A DNA stretch of 62,500 bases from Symbiodinium natans (GCA_905221605.1 CAJNDS010002709.1:42652-105151); one strand, 5' to 3'; positions 30,751 through 41,380 are shown, counted from the first letter of the stretch. The notes: a model not told the origin generated them from the sequence alone. Numbers and translations: made by a program.

Positions 30751-30947
30751 AACCCCCTAAACCTTAGACCCTGAACCCTCGTTCCTAAGCGTTCCACCCT
30801 TGACCCTAAACCCTAAACCCTAAACCCTAAACTCCTAAACCCTCAACTCTATACCCCCTAAACCCTCAATTGCCCTCCACTTTCTCAAACGTCAAACCTT
30901 CATCCCCTAAACATGAAAGCTAACCAATCAAGCACCACACCCTCAAC

Positions 30948-31420
30948 TTGGGATGTTCCCCCTTATACTAACAGTCCTTGGGTTTAGTTTAGGGTTTAGG
31001 GTTTAGGGTTTAGGGTTTAGGGTTTAGGGTTTAGGGTTTAGGGTTTAGGGTTTAGGGTTTAGGGTTTAGGGTTTAGGGTTTAGGGTTTAGGGTTTAGGGT
31101 TTAGGGTTTAGGGTTTAGGGTTTAGAGGTTTAGGGTTTAGGGTTTAGGGTTTAGGGTTTAGGGTTTAGGGTTTAGGGTTTAGGGTTTAGGGTTTAGGGTT
31201 TAGGGTTTAGGGTTTAGGGTTTAGGGTTTAGGGTTTAGGGTTTGGGGTTTGGGGTTTGGGGTTTAGGGTCTAGGGCTTAGGGTTTAGGGTTTGGGGTTTG
31301 GGGTTTGTGGTTTGGGGTTTAGGGTTCAGGGCTTAGGGTTTAGCGTTTGGGGTTTAGGGTTTTAGTAGGGGGTACTGTAATCCCTATTAAGGACTGTTCG
31401 TATAAGGGGCGACATCCCAA
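30948..31420. mobile_element. FB2 element split by a 395-bp TTTAGGG array, target duplication kept
   Basis: Left end TTGGGATGTTCCCCC and cttatactaacagtcctt, array 30979-31374, then tagggggtactgtaatccctattaaggactgttcg and the right end gacatcccaa. Flanks ccctcaac (30940-30947) and ccctcaag (31421-31428) match at 7 of 8 positions. Confidence 0.85.
30979..31374. repeat. TTTAGGG array inside FB2
   Basis: Nearly 40 perfect units, then GGGGTTT variants toward 31370. Confidence 0.96.
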
Positions 31421-31439
31421 CCCTCAAGCCCTGAACCCA

Positions 31440-31800
31440 ATCATCCCTCTCGAAACCCCCAAACCCCTACAAACCCTACAAACCCTGTAAACCCTGAAAA
31501 CCCTGCAAACCCTGTAAATCTTATAAACCCAATAAACCTTATCGTTCCGTTCAACCCTAAAAAACCCCTATAAAGCCCATAATCCCTGCAAAAACTAGAA
31601 AGCCTACAACGCCTATAAACCCAAAGAAGCCAAACAAACCTCTGGTATAGACCCTGACCCTGTATAAACCCTCTACAAACCCTTTCTAAACCCTGTAAAT
31701 ATCCTGTACAAACCCTTTAAAAGCCCTGTATAAACATTTCATAAACCTTTATGAACCCTTTATAAACAAAGTTAAACCGTGAACAAACCCTGAAGCCTCA
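31440..31800. repeat. Degenerate AAACCCT-rich tract
   Basis: Loose repeats of aaaccct/aaccctgta-like units with no fixed period. I see no gene. Confidence 0.6.
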
Positions 31801-31819
31801 GGCCAATTGCTGAACAATT

Positions 31820-31862
31820 CAAGCCTCGGAGTATCTGAGGCGTCCCGTGGTCCTACCAAGCC
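31820..31862 (-). CDS. Possible short exon
   Basis: After ggcttggtag: DHGTPQILRGLNCS. Confidence 0.28.
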
Positions 31863-31863
31863 G

Positions 31864-31990
31864 TACTTGGAGGTTCATGGGTTTCGGGTTTCGGGTTTAG
31901 GGTTTAGGGTTTCGGGTTTAGGGTTTAGGGTTTAGGGCTTAGGGGTACTTATCACCCCAGTTAGAAGTCTACTTAGAACCTACTTGGAGG
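31864..31990. mobile_element. FB1 copy split by TTTAGGG units
   Basis: tacttggaggttcatg, then GGGTTTC/GGGTTTA units (31880-31945), then gtacttatcaccccagtt. Removing the array restores the family sequence exactly at cat-gg-tactt. Confidence 0.65.
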
Positions 31991-32279
31991 CCTCAGGTGC
32001 TTAAAACCCTAAACCCTAAACCCTACCCTTACTGATTCTCAGTCGGGAATGAAGAAATGAGGTACCTTCTACAATCCCTTGAAGGGTTTACGTAAGGGGA
32101 GATAAGGAAGCTCATTCCTTCATTCCCTACTAAAAAAACAGGAAGTACCTCCCTACTTGCTTGGAGTTTTGGTTCTACAAAGCTTGCCCTAAACCCTAAA
32201 CCCTAAACCCTAAACCCTAAACCCTAAACCCTAAACCCTGAACCCTGAACCCTGAACCCTGAACCCTAAACTAAAACCC

Positions 32280-32385
32280 TCAACCCCGCATCCTTAGAGG
32301 AGAGGGCCCACTGACAGGGGCCACTGACAGGGCCCACTGACAGGAACAAAGTGTCGAGGCTGTCTGCCGCAGACGCGTGCGCATC
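32280..32385 (-). CDS. Exon island
   Basis: Acceptor cactcaaccag, then [20 protein letters not shown] and [14 protein letters not shown]. It spans three copies of the dodecamer cccactgacagg (32306-32344), so part may be minisatellite. Confidence 0.42.
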
Positions 32386-32519
32386 CTGGTTGAGTGTTTA
32401 AGGTTTAGGGAGCATCCAGTTGCGAAAGCTTCCTTCGCCAAAAGGGTTAGCTTCTCCAACTCTGGTACTGGTAGAAAATTTCAAGTCCCGAAAGGGCTGC
32501 TAAGATTACCTATCCGGCC

Positions 32520-32788
32520 ACGGTCTGCCAACTGTGTGTATACATGTATGTGTATACATATATGTAGATACACACATATACATATGTATATGTATAAGAG
32601 ACCTCTGTGCATATGTATATATGTATATATATATATATATATATATGTGTTTGTGTGCGTGTGTGTGTGTGTGTATGTATGTATATGTATAAATATGTGT
32701 ATATATATATATGTATATATATGTATATATATGTATATATATGTATATATACATATGTATATGTATATACATATATATATATATATCC
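32520..32788. repeat. TATG/TA microsatellite
   Basis: ATGTATAT-type repeats for about 260 bp. Tyr-Ile-rich frames over it are artefacts. Confidence 0.95.
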
Positions 32789-32866
32789 TTGCGGTATGCC
32801 AGCGGCTCTAGCGACTCTAGCACTTTCGCGAAAACGCGGGAGGAAGCAGACTTGCTGAGCACCCTG
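32789..32866 (-). CDS. Exon island
   Basis: [20 protein letters not shown] then LAYRK. The end CGCAAG is followed by GATATA, which could be one of the GA donors known in dinoflagellates. Confidence 0.42.
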
Positions 32867-33204
32867 TGTCCGGCGCGACCGCAAGTAAACCCGAAACCCT
32901 AAACCCTAAATCCTAAACCCTGTTCCCCAAAGCCGCTGAGGCCGAAACGCACAAGCCCTGCATGGTCTAGGGGTTTAGGGTGGGGAAGCAGACCCGAAGC
33001 ACTCAGCCCGAAGTATCACCACAAACCCTGAGCTCCTGAAAGCTTTTGACACCCCAAAGCTCTACAGAGGCCTTGCAGTAAGCCCTAAACCCCTAATCCC
33101 TAAACCCTAAACCCTAAACCCTAAGCCCCAAACCCTAAGCCTTAAACCCTAAACCCTGAACCCTAAACCCGAAACCGCAACGCCCCAAGAACCGAAACCC
33201 TACT

Positions 33205-33412
33205 TAGTAGCCAAGAAACCATATTGGAATAAGGATATCCTTTTTCTTGGTTGGTTACTTTATAAGGAACCCAGAGCCAAAAGAAAGGATAAAGGGCACC
33301 ACTGGGCTACCGAGCCTAAACACTAGATCCATTAACCCTAGGGAGCGAAAAGCCAAAAGAAGGGTAAAGGGCACCGCTGGGCTACCAAGCCTAAACATTA
33401 GATCCCGAATAC
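33205..33412. mobile_element. Two tandem FB5 copies
   Basis: The block gccaaaagaa(a/g)gg(a/g)taaagggcaccactgggctacc-gagcctaaacactagatcc occurs twice about 60 bp apart. The first copy also has the left half (ttactttataaggaaccc). Confidence 0.6.
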
Positions 33413-33467
33413 CTAGAATCTAAAACCTAAGCCCTAAACCCTAAACCCTAAACCCTAAACCCGATAC

Positions 33468-33543
33468 CAAGGTATCTCTGTGCGCCGGCCGTCTGGCGAC
33501 TCAGCTGCTGCCGATTGTTGGGGCTAACCGAGCTCGCATTAGG
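33468..33543 (-). CDS. Exon island
   Basis: NASSVSPNNRQQLSRQTAGA then QRYL, ending at donor GTATC. Confidence 0.4.
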
Positions 33544-33779
33544 CCCTAAACCCACAGCTTTTGTCCTTAGGGTTTCGGGTTTAGGGTTTAGGGCTTAGGG
33601 TTTAGGGTTTAGGGTTTAGGGATTAGGGTTTAGGGCTTAGGGTTTAGGGCTTAGGGTTTAGGGCTGCGGGTTTAGGGACATAAAGGTTCAGCTCTAAAGA
33701 GCCTAAACCCTAAACCCTAACACCCAAAAGCTCTCTAAAACCCCCTAAGCTGCCCTAAGCCTCAACAACTCTCTAGAGT

Positions 33780-34045
33780 CCCTGAACCCTGAACCCTGAA
33801 CCCTGAACCCTGAACCCTGGACCCTGGACCCTAAACCCTAAACCCTAAACCCTGAACCCTAAACCCCAAACCCTAAACCCAAAACCCTAATGGAGTCGGA
33901 AGCCTTGAACCTTCCACCCTCAAACCCTGAACCCTAAACTCTAAACCCTAAACCCTAAACCCTAAACCCTAAACCCTAAACCCTAAACCCAAAACCCTAA
34001 ACCCTAAACCCTAAACCCTAAACCCTAACCCTAAACCCTAAACGA
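33780..34045. repeat. CCCTAAA array with CCCTGAA patch
   Basis: Five CCCTGAA copies at 33785-33825, otherwise CCCTAAA, broken at 33893-33920. Confidence 0.9.
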
Positions 34046-34422
34046 CTCGAAGCCCTGAACAGCGAGCTTTCGGTCCCCCCCTAAGCACAGTGACTCACAG
34101 GAAATGGGAATCGTTGGGCCCAGGTTCCCCCTGCGCAGGCTTCAAGGGGTAGTAGGATCAAGTTCAGGGTTTCGGGTTTGGGGTTTCGACCCTAAACCCT
34201 AAACCCTAAACCCTAGGCCCTAAACCCTAAACCCTAAGCCCTAAACCGATGCAAAAGCCGCCAATACCCTCAACCTCATACCTGCAGGATTTAGGGTGTA
34301 GGGCTTACGGTTCTAGGGCTGTAGACAGTTTAGGGTTCCGGTCGCAATAACCCTACTGCTGAACCCACCAGAACCTGCCCAACTCAAGTCAAGACAATCT
34401 TGTATGTACACCGGAGACGCAG

Positions 34423-34553
34423 GACTGGAAAACGCCGCTCCACTACCACGTGCCATGAGGTCACCCATGGAAAAACACACGCCCGAGACCCAACATTTCT
34501 CACGTGGTCTCGGAGCAAGGCGACCTCCCCACGGGCGCGCACGGGGTGCTCAG
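34423..34553 (+). CDS. Exon island, unrecognised
   Basis: 131 nt between acceptor cggagacgcag and donor GTCCCG, encoding LENAAPLPRAMRSPMEKHTP, ETQHFSRGLGARRPPHGRAR, GAQ. Confidence 0.48.
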
Positions 34554-34589
34554 GTCCCGACGCTCAGTCGAGCCAGCACCTTGCCACGG

Positions 34590-34746
34590 TTTAGGGTTTA
34601 GGGTTTCGGGTTTCGGGTTTAGGGTTTCGGGTGTAGGGTTTAGGGTTGAGGGTTTAGGGTTTAGGGTTTAGGGTTTAGGGTTTAGGGTTTAGGGTTTAGG
34701 GTTTAGGGTTTAGGGTTTAGGGTTTAGGGTTTAGGGTTTAGGGTTC
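34590..34746. repeat. TTTAGGG array
   Basis: GGGTTTC then GGGTTTA units. Confidence 0.93.
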
Positions 34747-34809
34747 GCCAGCGCAGCGTGGCGCCCAGGCCAACTCTTCTATAGGTGGCTGCCCTAAGCC
34801 TCAAAAAAA

Positions 34810-35835
34810 TTCACCGTTTTCTCGACGAAAAGGCCAAACTTGGCTTCAGAAGCCTCAGCTGTAGAAGGCCCAAAATTGGCTTCAGAAGGCCAAAATTGGC
34901 TGCACAAGCCTCAGAAGCCCAAGATGAGCTTTAGAAGGCCCAAAATTGACTTCAGAAGCCTCAGAAGCCCAAAATTAATTTTAGAAGGCCCAAAATTGGC
35001 TTCAGAAGGCCAAAATTGGCTTCAGAAGCCTCAGAAGCCCATAATTAGCTTTAGAAGGCCCAAAATTGGCTTCAGAAGGCCAAAATTGGCAACCGTTTTC
35101 TCGACGAGAAGGCCCAAAATTGGCTTCAGAAGCCCAAAATTGGCTTCAGAAGGCCAAAATTGGCAACCGTTTTCTCGACGAGAAGGCCAAAATTGGCTTC
35201 AGAAGCCTTAGCTTTAAAAGGCCCAAAATTGGCTTCAGAAGGCCAAAATTGGCTTCACAAGCCTCAGAAGCTCAAAATGAGCTTTAGAAGGCACAAAATT
35301 GGCTTCAGAAGGCCAAATTGGCTTCACAAGCCTCAGAAGCCCACAATTAGCTTTAGAAGGCCCAAAATTGGCTTCAGAAGGCCAAAATTGGCTTAGAAGC
35401 CTATTTAGAAGGCCCAAAATTGGCTTCAGAAGGCCAAAATTGGCTTCAGAAGCCTCAGAAACCCAAAACTAGCTTTAGAAGGCCCAAAATTGGCTTTAGA
35501 AGGCACAAAATTGGCTTCAGAAGGCCAAAATTGGCTTGCAGAAGCTTCAGAAGCCTCAGAAGCCCAAAATTAGCTTTAGAAGGCCCAAAATTGGCTTCAG
35601 AAGGCCAAAAATTGGCTTGCAGAAGCCTCAGAAGCCCAAAATTAGCTTTAGAAGGCCCAAAATTGGCTTCAGAAGGCCAAAATTGGCTTCAGAAGCCTCA
35701 GAAGCCCAAAATTAGCTTTCGAAGGCCCAAAATGGCTTCAGAAGGGCAAAATTGACTTCAGAGGCCCAAATTGGCTTCAGAAGGCCCGAATTGGCAACGG
35801 AAGTTGCCTTCAGAGCCCCAAATTCGTTCAAAAAG
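34810..35835. repeat. 20/21-nt satellite (aggcccaaaattggcttcaga)
   Basis: About 1 kb built from the units aggcccaaaattggcttcag(a) and agcctcagaagcccaaaatt(a), with the spacer ccgttttctcgacgagaagg at 34813, 35090 and 35166. Because units are 20 or 21 nt, frames stay open for long stretches and give spurious KPQKP/FRRPKIG proteins. No TTTAGGG units occur inside. Confidence 0.92.
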
Positions 35836-36055
35836 GCCCACCAGCAAAGAGCCCCGAAAAGGCACCGGGTGGCTTTCAAACAGCTCCAAAGTGCTGAAAT
35901 GTTCACTCTTCTTCAACCTCCTTGCCCTGCGCAGGCACAAAGCCCAAAAGTCTTCTTTGTTCGATTTACTTAAACCTCCTCGCCTACGCAACCGCAAAGC
36001 AACTGACGACAACTCAACAAAAAGCTGCGCTGGCGCACAAGGGCGAAGCCCCTAA
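35836..36055. other. Unique segment after the satellite
   Basis: Open on both strands for 60-90 codons but without motif or clear borders; no call. Confidence 0.3.
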
Positions 36056-36524
36056 AAGTTTAGGGTTTAGGGTTTAGGGTTTAGGGTTTAGGGTTTAGGG
36101 TTTAGGGTTTAGGGTTTAGGGTTTAGGGTTAGTGCTAGCCAGTGGGCAGGGGTGGGCACAGGAATGCAAAGAATCATGTAGCCGCTAGCCCAGCTCATGC
36201 TGAGGCAAGACGTCCTTTCTGCGACAACCGCAGAGAAGGTGCCTCACATTCCACTATATACCCTTTCAGGGATTATGTAGGGTACCTAATTCCCGACATC
36301 CCTACTAGCCAGCGTGCCGGAGAGCGTGACGTCAAGGACCGAATGTCATCTACACCCCCCCCGCCCTTCTCTGCGAAACCGGATGCGCAAAATCTTTCCT
36401 GCAAAGGGGTTTTAGGGTTTAGGGTCTCAGGGTTTAGGGTTTCAAGGTTTAGGGTTTAGGCGTTCAGGGTTTAGGGAGGTTTAGGGTTCGAGAAGAGTCC
36501 TTGGACCACAAGGGGGTCTTAATC

Positions 36525-36525
36525 A

Positions 36526-36572
<47 letters not shown>
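36525..36572. repeat. GA microsatellite
   Basis: About 22 GA dinucleotides followed by a short gacgac run. Confidence 0.95.
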
Positions 36573-36719
36573 CGAGGACCACGACGACGACGCCCTAAAA
36601 CCCTGAAATCCAAAACGTTAACCAGCGTAGGCCCTTAACCCTAAACCCTAAAAACCCACCCCAACCCCCAAAAAATCCTGAACCCAAAAACCCTGCACTT
36701 AACGCCCCTTTAAGCCCAT

Positions 36720-36890
36720 GTAGCCCTAAACCCTAAACCCTAAACCCTAAGCCCAAAGCCCAAAACCCTAAACCCTAAACCCTAAACCCTAAACCCTAAA
36801 CCCTAAACCCTAAACCCTAAGCCCTAAACCCTAAACCCTAAACCCTAAGCCCTAAACCCTAAACCCTAAACCCTAAAAACCCTAAACCCG
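36720..36890. repeat. CCCTAAA array
   Basis: About 22 units. TTTAGGG arrays follow in the opposite orientation at 36978-37095. Confidence 0.92.
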
Positions 36891-37339
36891 AAAAGGGGAA
36901 GCTGGGGGCCGGTCCTTCCTGCAAAGGGCCACGCCTGTCCTCGAGGGTGTTTGTATGAGGCTTCTAAGGTTTCAAGAGTTTAGGGTTTAGGGTTTAGGGC
37001 TTTAGGGTTTAGGGTTTAGGGTTTAGGGTTTAGGGTTTAGGGTTTAGGGTTTAGGGCTTTAGGGTTTAGGGTTTAGGGTTTATGGTTTAGGGCTCAGAGT
37101 GTAGGGTTTCAAGGGCTTCAAGGGTTGCAAAAGTTTCACAAGTTTCTGAGTTTCTAAAATTGTTAAATTGAGGGAGCTTTAGGGCTGTAAGGGGTTTCTG
37201 GAACATAGTGCTTTTACCCTAAACCCTAAACCCCAAACCCCAAACCCCAAACCCCAAACCCCAAACCCTAAACCCTAAACCCCCAACCCTAAACCCTAAA
37301 CCCTAAACCCTGAACCCTGAACCCTGAACCCTGAACCCT

Positions 37340-37445
37340 GAACCCAAAACGGAGGTTCTTGGGCTCGGGTTCCTGAGGGCCCAGGGCCTGGAGAGGTGAG
37401 GGGGGTGGCGTGTTCGGTCCGCGGCGCTCTGGGGTTGGCGCAGGG
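37340..37445 (-). CDS. Possible proline-rich exon island
   Basis: NPAPTPERRGPNTPPPSPLQ then ALGPQEPEPKNLR. Confidence 0.3.
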
Positions 37446-37607
37446 TTGACGGCTTATCCAAGGGTAGTTCTGTGGTCCCTTCATATGGTCCCTTACCTTC
37501 TGAAGTATGGGCCCTTGGGTTTTCTAGGGTAGGGGGTATAAGGGGGGTCCCCTTCTAATGGCCCATATTAAAGGACCATGTAAGCACCCTATGAGCTTAA
37601 GTTCAGG

Positions 37608-37760
37608 GGTAGAAGGACGGCCCCCCTCGAAGGGACCGTTAATCTTGTTCCCTTATGTAAACCCTATATATACACCTTACATAGTCCCTACAAACCGAAG
37701 TAGCCCCGAAATAACCCCTCAACCTTAAGATCCCTTATAAGGGACCCTCCGTTCGACCCT
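37608..37760. mobile_element. FB6 element copy
   Basis: aggggtagaaggacggccccc to cttataagggaccctccgtt, with the core cctacaaaccgaagtagcccc shared with 12745 and 61690. Confidence 0.55.
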
Positions 37761-37984
37761 CGAGAGAGCAAACGCCCGGAGAGTCCTATCTGCAAGGTCA
37801 AGCCTGAAAATTCAAAGCCCGCCGAAGACCTAAAGCCTTCTTCGGTTTCGAGTTTAGGCCATTGGAGCAAGGTTCGAAGTTCAGGCTCTTGGGGTTAAGG
37901 TTCAAGGTTGAGGGTTTAGAGTTTAAGGTTTATAGGGCTTCGGGCTGAGGGTTTAGGATGTATGGCTTGGGGTTGAGGGTTCAG

Positions 37985-38058
37985 AGGTCTCCTCCAAAAT
38001 CTCAGTGAACGTCTCTGGATCGATCTCGACCGCCAGCCGGAACACATCGAACTCACCT
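37985..38058 (-). CDS. Exon island, unrecognised
   Basis: GEFDVFRLAVEIDPETFTEI then LEETSE, strong codon bias, acceptor ctccagtcaag. Alternatively GTGAGTTC at its start would be a donor for an upstream exon. Confidence 0.5.
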
Positions 38059-38292
38059 TGACTGGAGCATTCATGGTAGGAACTGGTAATGGGGTTCTTC
38101 AGGTTTCCGGGCTTAGGGTTCTTAAGGTTTGGGGTTTAGGGTTTAAGGTGCTTTTTTTCGGGCTGCCATGCGCTTCAGCGCTTCCGACATGCGAACTGAA
38201 CAATGGGATATGCTCGGTGCGCGCGTTGGCGCAGTGCGTAATTAAGAGGTCGCCAAACCCGGGCTTTTGAAGTTATATGAGTTGTATGCTTT

Positions 38293-38319
38293 AGACCCAG
38301 AAAATCACTTTCTGGGTCT
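38293..38319. other. Perfect 11-bp hairpin
   Basis: agacccagaaa (38293-38303) and tttctgggtct (38309-38319) pair completely around a 5-nt loop. Just downstream of the LINE-like fragment on its strand. Confidence 0.7.
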
Positions 38320-38376
38320 GGGGCGGAGTGGCTGGTGTGGTGGTTGTAGAATCTAACCGCTTCACTTTAGACCAAC

Positions 38377-38779
38377 TCAAACCAGTATCTGCAAGGGTGT
38401 CCACGGGTTCGGGCCTTCGTGAATCTGATAGGATCTTTGTATCCCGGCGCAGAGCTGTACTAAGCCACACAGGGAATCAGAAAAGGAAGAGCTCCAATCT
38501 CTTTTGAGTTTTCTAGCCTGTTGTTTGAAAAGTTTATGCTTCTGAACATGAGCGGAGTGGTCTCGAGATTTCAAGATTACTTCATGGAATTGCTGGAGGA
38601 GGTCCTGAGACATCCAAGGTTGTCTTGGTTTGCGGTTGAGTAAGAGGATGTGCTGAGATTCTGCCTTGGTCAACGCCTTGGCCAGCATTGAGTTTAGCCG
38701 TTCTAAGGCGGAGTGGTCTGTGGGGCCTGGGGTTGCAAGGACATCTACTGGGGTAAGGAGGATGGTGGCATCATGTCAT
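38377..38779 (-). pseudogene. LINE-like fragment (linker before reverse transcriptase)
   Basis: Open for about 130 codons without a convincing start: TDHSALERLNSMLAKALTKA, RKPRQPWMSQDLLQQFHEVI, KLFKQQARKLKRDW. The pattern of an Ala/Leu-rich helix, PW(M/I)S, then a basic helix is what lies between endonuclease and reverse transcriptase in non-LTR elements. Neither catalytic domain is present and the frame ends at 38377, so it is a truncated copy at best. No polymerase YxDD motif was found nearby. Confidence 0.45.
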
Positions 38780-38796
38780 GTCTACCACCAGTAGGA

Positions 38797-38964
38797 TCTG
38801 GCTGCTTTTTGCCTGATAACCTGTACGCAGTGTCGTTACGCGCATTGCCGGCCGCTGCCACTCGATCCTCGGGCGATCCTGTAAGTCTGCTAAGAGAATT
38901 CGCGAGTATTTAACCGCTTGTTTGTGCCTCTTGGCCTTAGATCGACGTCAATGTGAGGATATAA
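38797..38964 (+). CDS. Possible two-exon piece
   Basis: LRALPAAATRSSGDP ends at donor GTAAGT (38881). A 60-nt intron ends cttggccttag at 38940 and reads IDVNVRI then TAA. It lies opposite the LINE-like piece; weak. Confidence 0.2.
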
Positions 38965-39593
38965 AGGGCTGCCTCAATCCATGCGCTGAGTTCTCCCGTG
39001 TTGTTACTGCCTGTAGAGGTGCCTATAAATATGCTGCTTGGGGATCATTGCACACCGGTCCCTCAGCTTTTGCTGCTTCTTCGTTGTTGTCAATAACTCA
39101 CATAACCCCAACCGGCTGGAGTAGCGGAGCATCGCCCTCTGCCGCCTAATCCGTCAGTGTAGATGGACCACTTGGAATTAGCGGTGACTCTGGCGGGGGT
39201 TGTTTTGGTCGTCGTGTTGGACTTGAATGTATGGTTGAAAAGTGCTTTTGCGGAGCGGCTGGCGGCTGAGTAGTCTCGGGCTGGAGACTTGGAGGAGGGA
39301 GGCGGTAAGGCTTTGAGCTTAACCCTAACTGTTGATTTGACAAAATCTGTGTTATGTACCGCGTGGCACTTCTGGACAGTGGGGAGCCATTCAGATCGGG
39401 CAACTAACCTATTTAAGGACTGGAATCTATAGGGGTCGACACGTGATGTATGTTAACATATTGCTTTGTTTGTAAGTGAGAACATCGTTTGCGTCTGCTG
39501 ACTCCAAAACCTTACATATCATCACTGCTGCCGCTGCCATCACTACGGCGGCCGCTACCCTTGCTGCTGCTACTGCCACGGAAACTGCTTTGG

Positions 39594-40857
39594 CTAGATG
39601 CTGCTGAAGTTAACGTCGATGACCTCGTCCTCGTCCTCATCGTAGGAACAAGCGCCAGCGGGACGAGCATTTTGACCGCCATCCATGGAGACATCATCGT
39701 CCCCGTCGTCCGCAGATGATGTCTCGTTGCCGAAGGTGTAAAGCCCAACTTCGGCGAGCACATCTTGATGTTGACGCTCTGCAGACGCTGCCCCGCGCAG
39801 CTGGGAGGCCCTTCTGCGCGAGCTGTACACAGGACCCACTCCGGCACGAGGTGTTGCACTACTTGCTGCAAGGAGGCGACATCGACATCAACGCCTCAAA
39901 ATTCTGGGCGCAGGCACACTAAGGCTGCCACCCTCCAGTGTCCCCAGCCATTCTTCGGGCCGTGCTCGCCGGAGCTCTTGCAATTCCCTGCGGTGTCAAG
40001 TGACAACATGCAACGCTACAACCAAAGCAACGCCGTGAACTTGTCAAGCTTCTCCTTCAACGCGCGCTCTTTCTATTTGAGCTGCGATTTCAGCAGCTTC
40101 GTCAATGTCCCACTCCAAAGCTTCTGAAGCAGCGACATCCATTTTCGATTCTTGTCTCCGCGCTGCCTTGCATGACATTCCCTAAAAAGCACCGATAAAC
40201 TCAGGAAGCAGTCGAAGCTCACAGTCCTCCGCCCCGTTCCCGTTGTTGGCGTGGGCGAGGCGGCTGCGCAGTAACGAGCTTGGGCACCGCGCTTTGGTCC
40301 TCACGAAACGCAGCAGTCGGATGACCAACGCCTGCAGCCCTCGAAGATGTGCCAAGACGTTCTGCGCAGGCATCCCACGTACGTCCCATTTCTCGCTGCG
40401 AACACTTAGCCCAGGTCGAAATGCTCCATCAAGTGGTCAATGTAAGTTTCCTGCAGCACGCCGAACTCCAAATCACACGAAGGCTCTGGCGGCGATCTCA
40501 CGCGGCACAAGCTGCACCGGCGCGCACGCGTGGGTCCACCCCACTGCATGTGATCACACCAACGCTCCTCGAGGTACAACCCAGCGCTGGACTCATCCTC
40601 AAGTGCACAGATGTCACAGATGGCCACATCCAAGATGTCAACACTGTTGACAGCTTCTGGCGACCGCACCTCGTCGTGCTGAAAGGGCGCCTCAGGGCCC
40701 AGGGGGTGGATGTCGGCCCAACGCGCGGTCTTGGGCACATCAGTGTTGTGCGTCACCTCAAGCAGAGAAGCAGCGTGCCATCACACTCGTAAGACGATTG
40801 GAGGATTGTGAGCGATAGCTGGCAAAAAAGTGAAAAGCTGAACTTGAGCCAAAATGG
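39594..40857 (-). pseudogene. Spliced-leader-tagged processed pseudogene
   Basis: On the minus strand it begins with the last 15 nt of the dinoflagellate spliced leader (CCATTTTGGCTCAAG, 40857-40843), so a trans-spliced mRNA was copied back into the genome. Then come a leader, ATG at 40781 with only 8 codons (MARCFSA), and a shifted frame open without ATG to 40406: PKTARWADIHPLGPEAPFQH, then Cys-rich CDICALED and RRCSLCRV, a possible zinc ribbon. Further intact pieces: 40178-40044 (MSCKAARRQESKMDVAASEA, then WDIDEAAEIAAQIERARVEG) and 39839-39594, acidic (SSADDGDDDVSMDGG, SYDEDEDEVIDVNFSS). Frameshifts between the pieces suggest decay. The block has no array. No poly-A tract was found. Confidence 0.65.
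40843..40857 (-). other. Relict dinoflagellate spliced leader
   Basis: The plus strand reads cttgagccaaaatgg, the exact reverse complement of the final 15 nt of the conserved 22-nt leader. It is followed directly by tttagggcttaggg, so the leader's first bases are replaced by telomere-type repeat. Confidence 0.85.
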
Positions 40858-40899
40858 TTTAGGGCTTAGGGTTTAGGGGTTCATGGGGGGTAGGCACGT

Positions 40900-40990
40900 A
40901 GGTACGTAGGGAACCTTAGGGAAGCTTAGGGAAGCTTAGGGAGCCTTAAGGAGTAGTGGGGAGGATTAGGGAACCTTGGGTTACATACCC
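40900..40990. mobile_element. FB11 element copy
   Basis: gtagggaaccttagggaagcttaggg, then gagtagtggggaggattagggaacctt. Second copy at 48178-48256, partial at 53846-53890. Confidence 0.45.
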
Positions 40991-41380
40991 CCCTTGAACA
41001 CCCCCCCCCTACAATGGTAGGAACCGCAAGCACCCCTCTTTGGGGCTCTCAGCGTTTCTGGGCGGCAAGGGTTCTTAGCAGAGTTGCATGGGTTATGACT
41101 CCCATGGATCTTAACAGCAAAATCGAAAAGAACCCCCCCCCCCCGGTCTATCCATCCAAGCCCAAAACCCTCAACCCAAATCTCTACTAGATGCCTAAAC
41201 CTTAAAAACTTAAACCCGAAACCCTAAATCCTAAACCCTAAACCCTAAACCCTAAACCCTAAACCCTAAACCTCTGGGAGCTAAAGGGAGACTGCGTGAG
41301 CCTGGAACCTCCGGAGCCTAATTCTCCTCTGGGGCTGTGGCGGTATTTCCGTAAACCCTAAGAAAAGGGCTAGGAGATAG

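Noticed and set aside
32377-32884. Tyr-Ile-rich frames of 118-144 codons on both strands
   Set aside because: Translation of TATG and TA microsatellites; only the end piece 32789-32866 looks coding.
34840-35755. Repetitive proteins (FRRPKIG, KPQKP)
   Set aside because: The satellite unit of 20/21 nt explains the open frames; all frames and both strands are affected.
38205-38260. tRNA-derived SINE head (ttggcgcagtgcgtaa)
   Set aside because: It resembles an A box, but no B box follows at the right distance and there is no copy elsewhere in the window.
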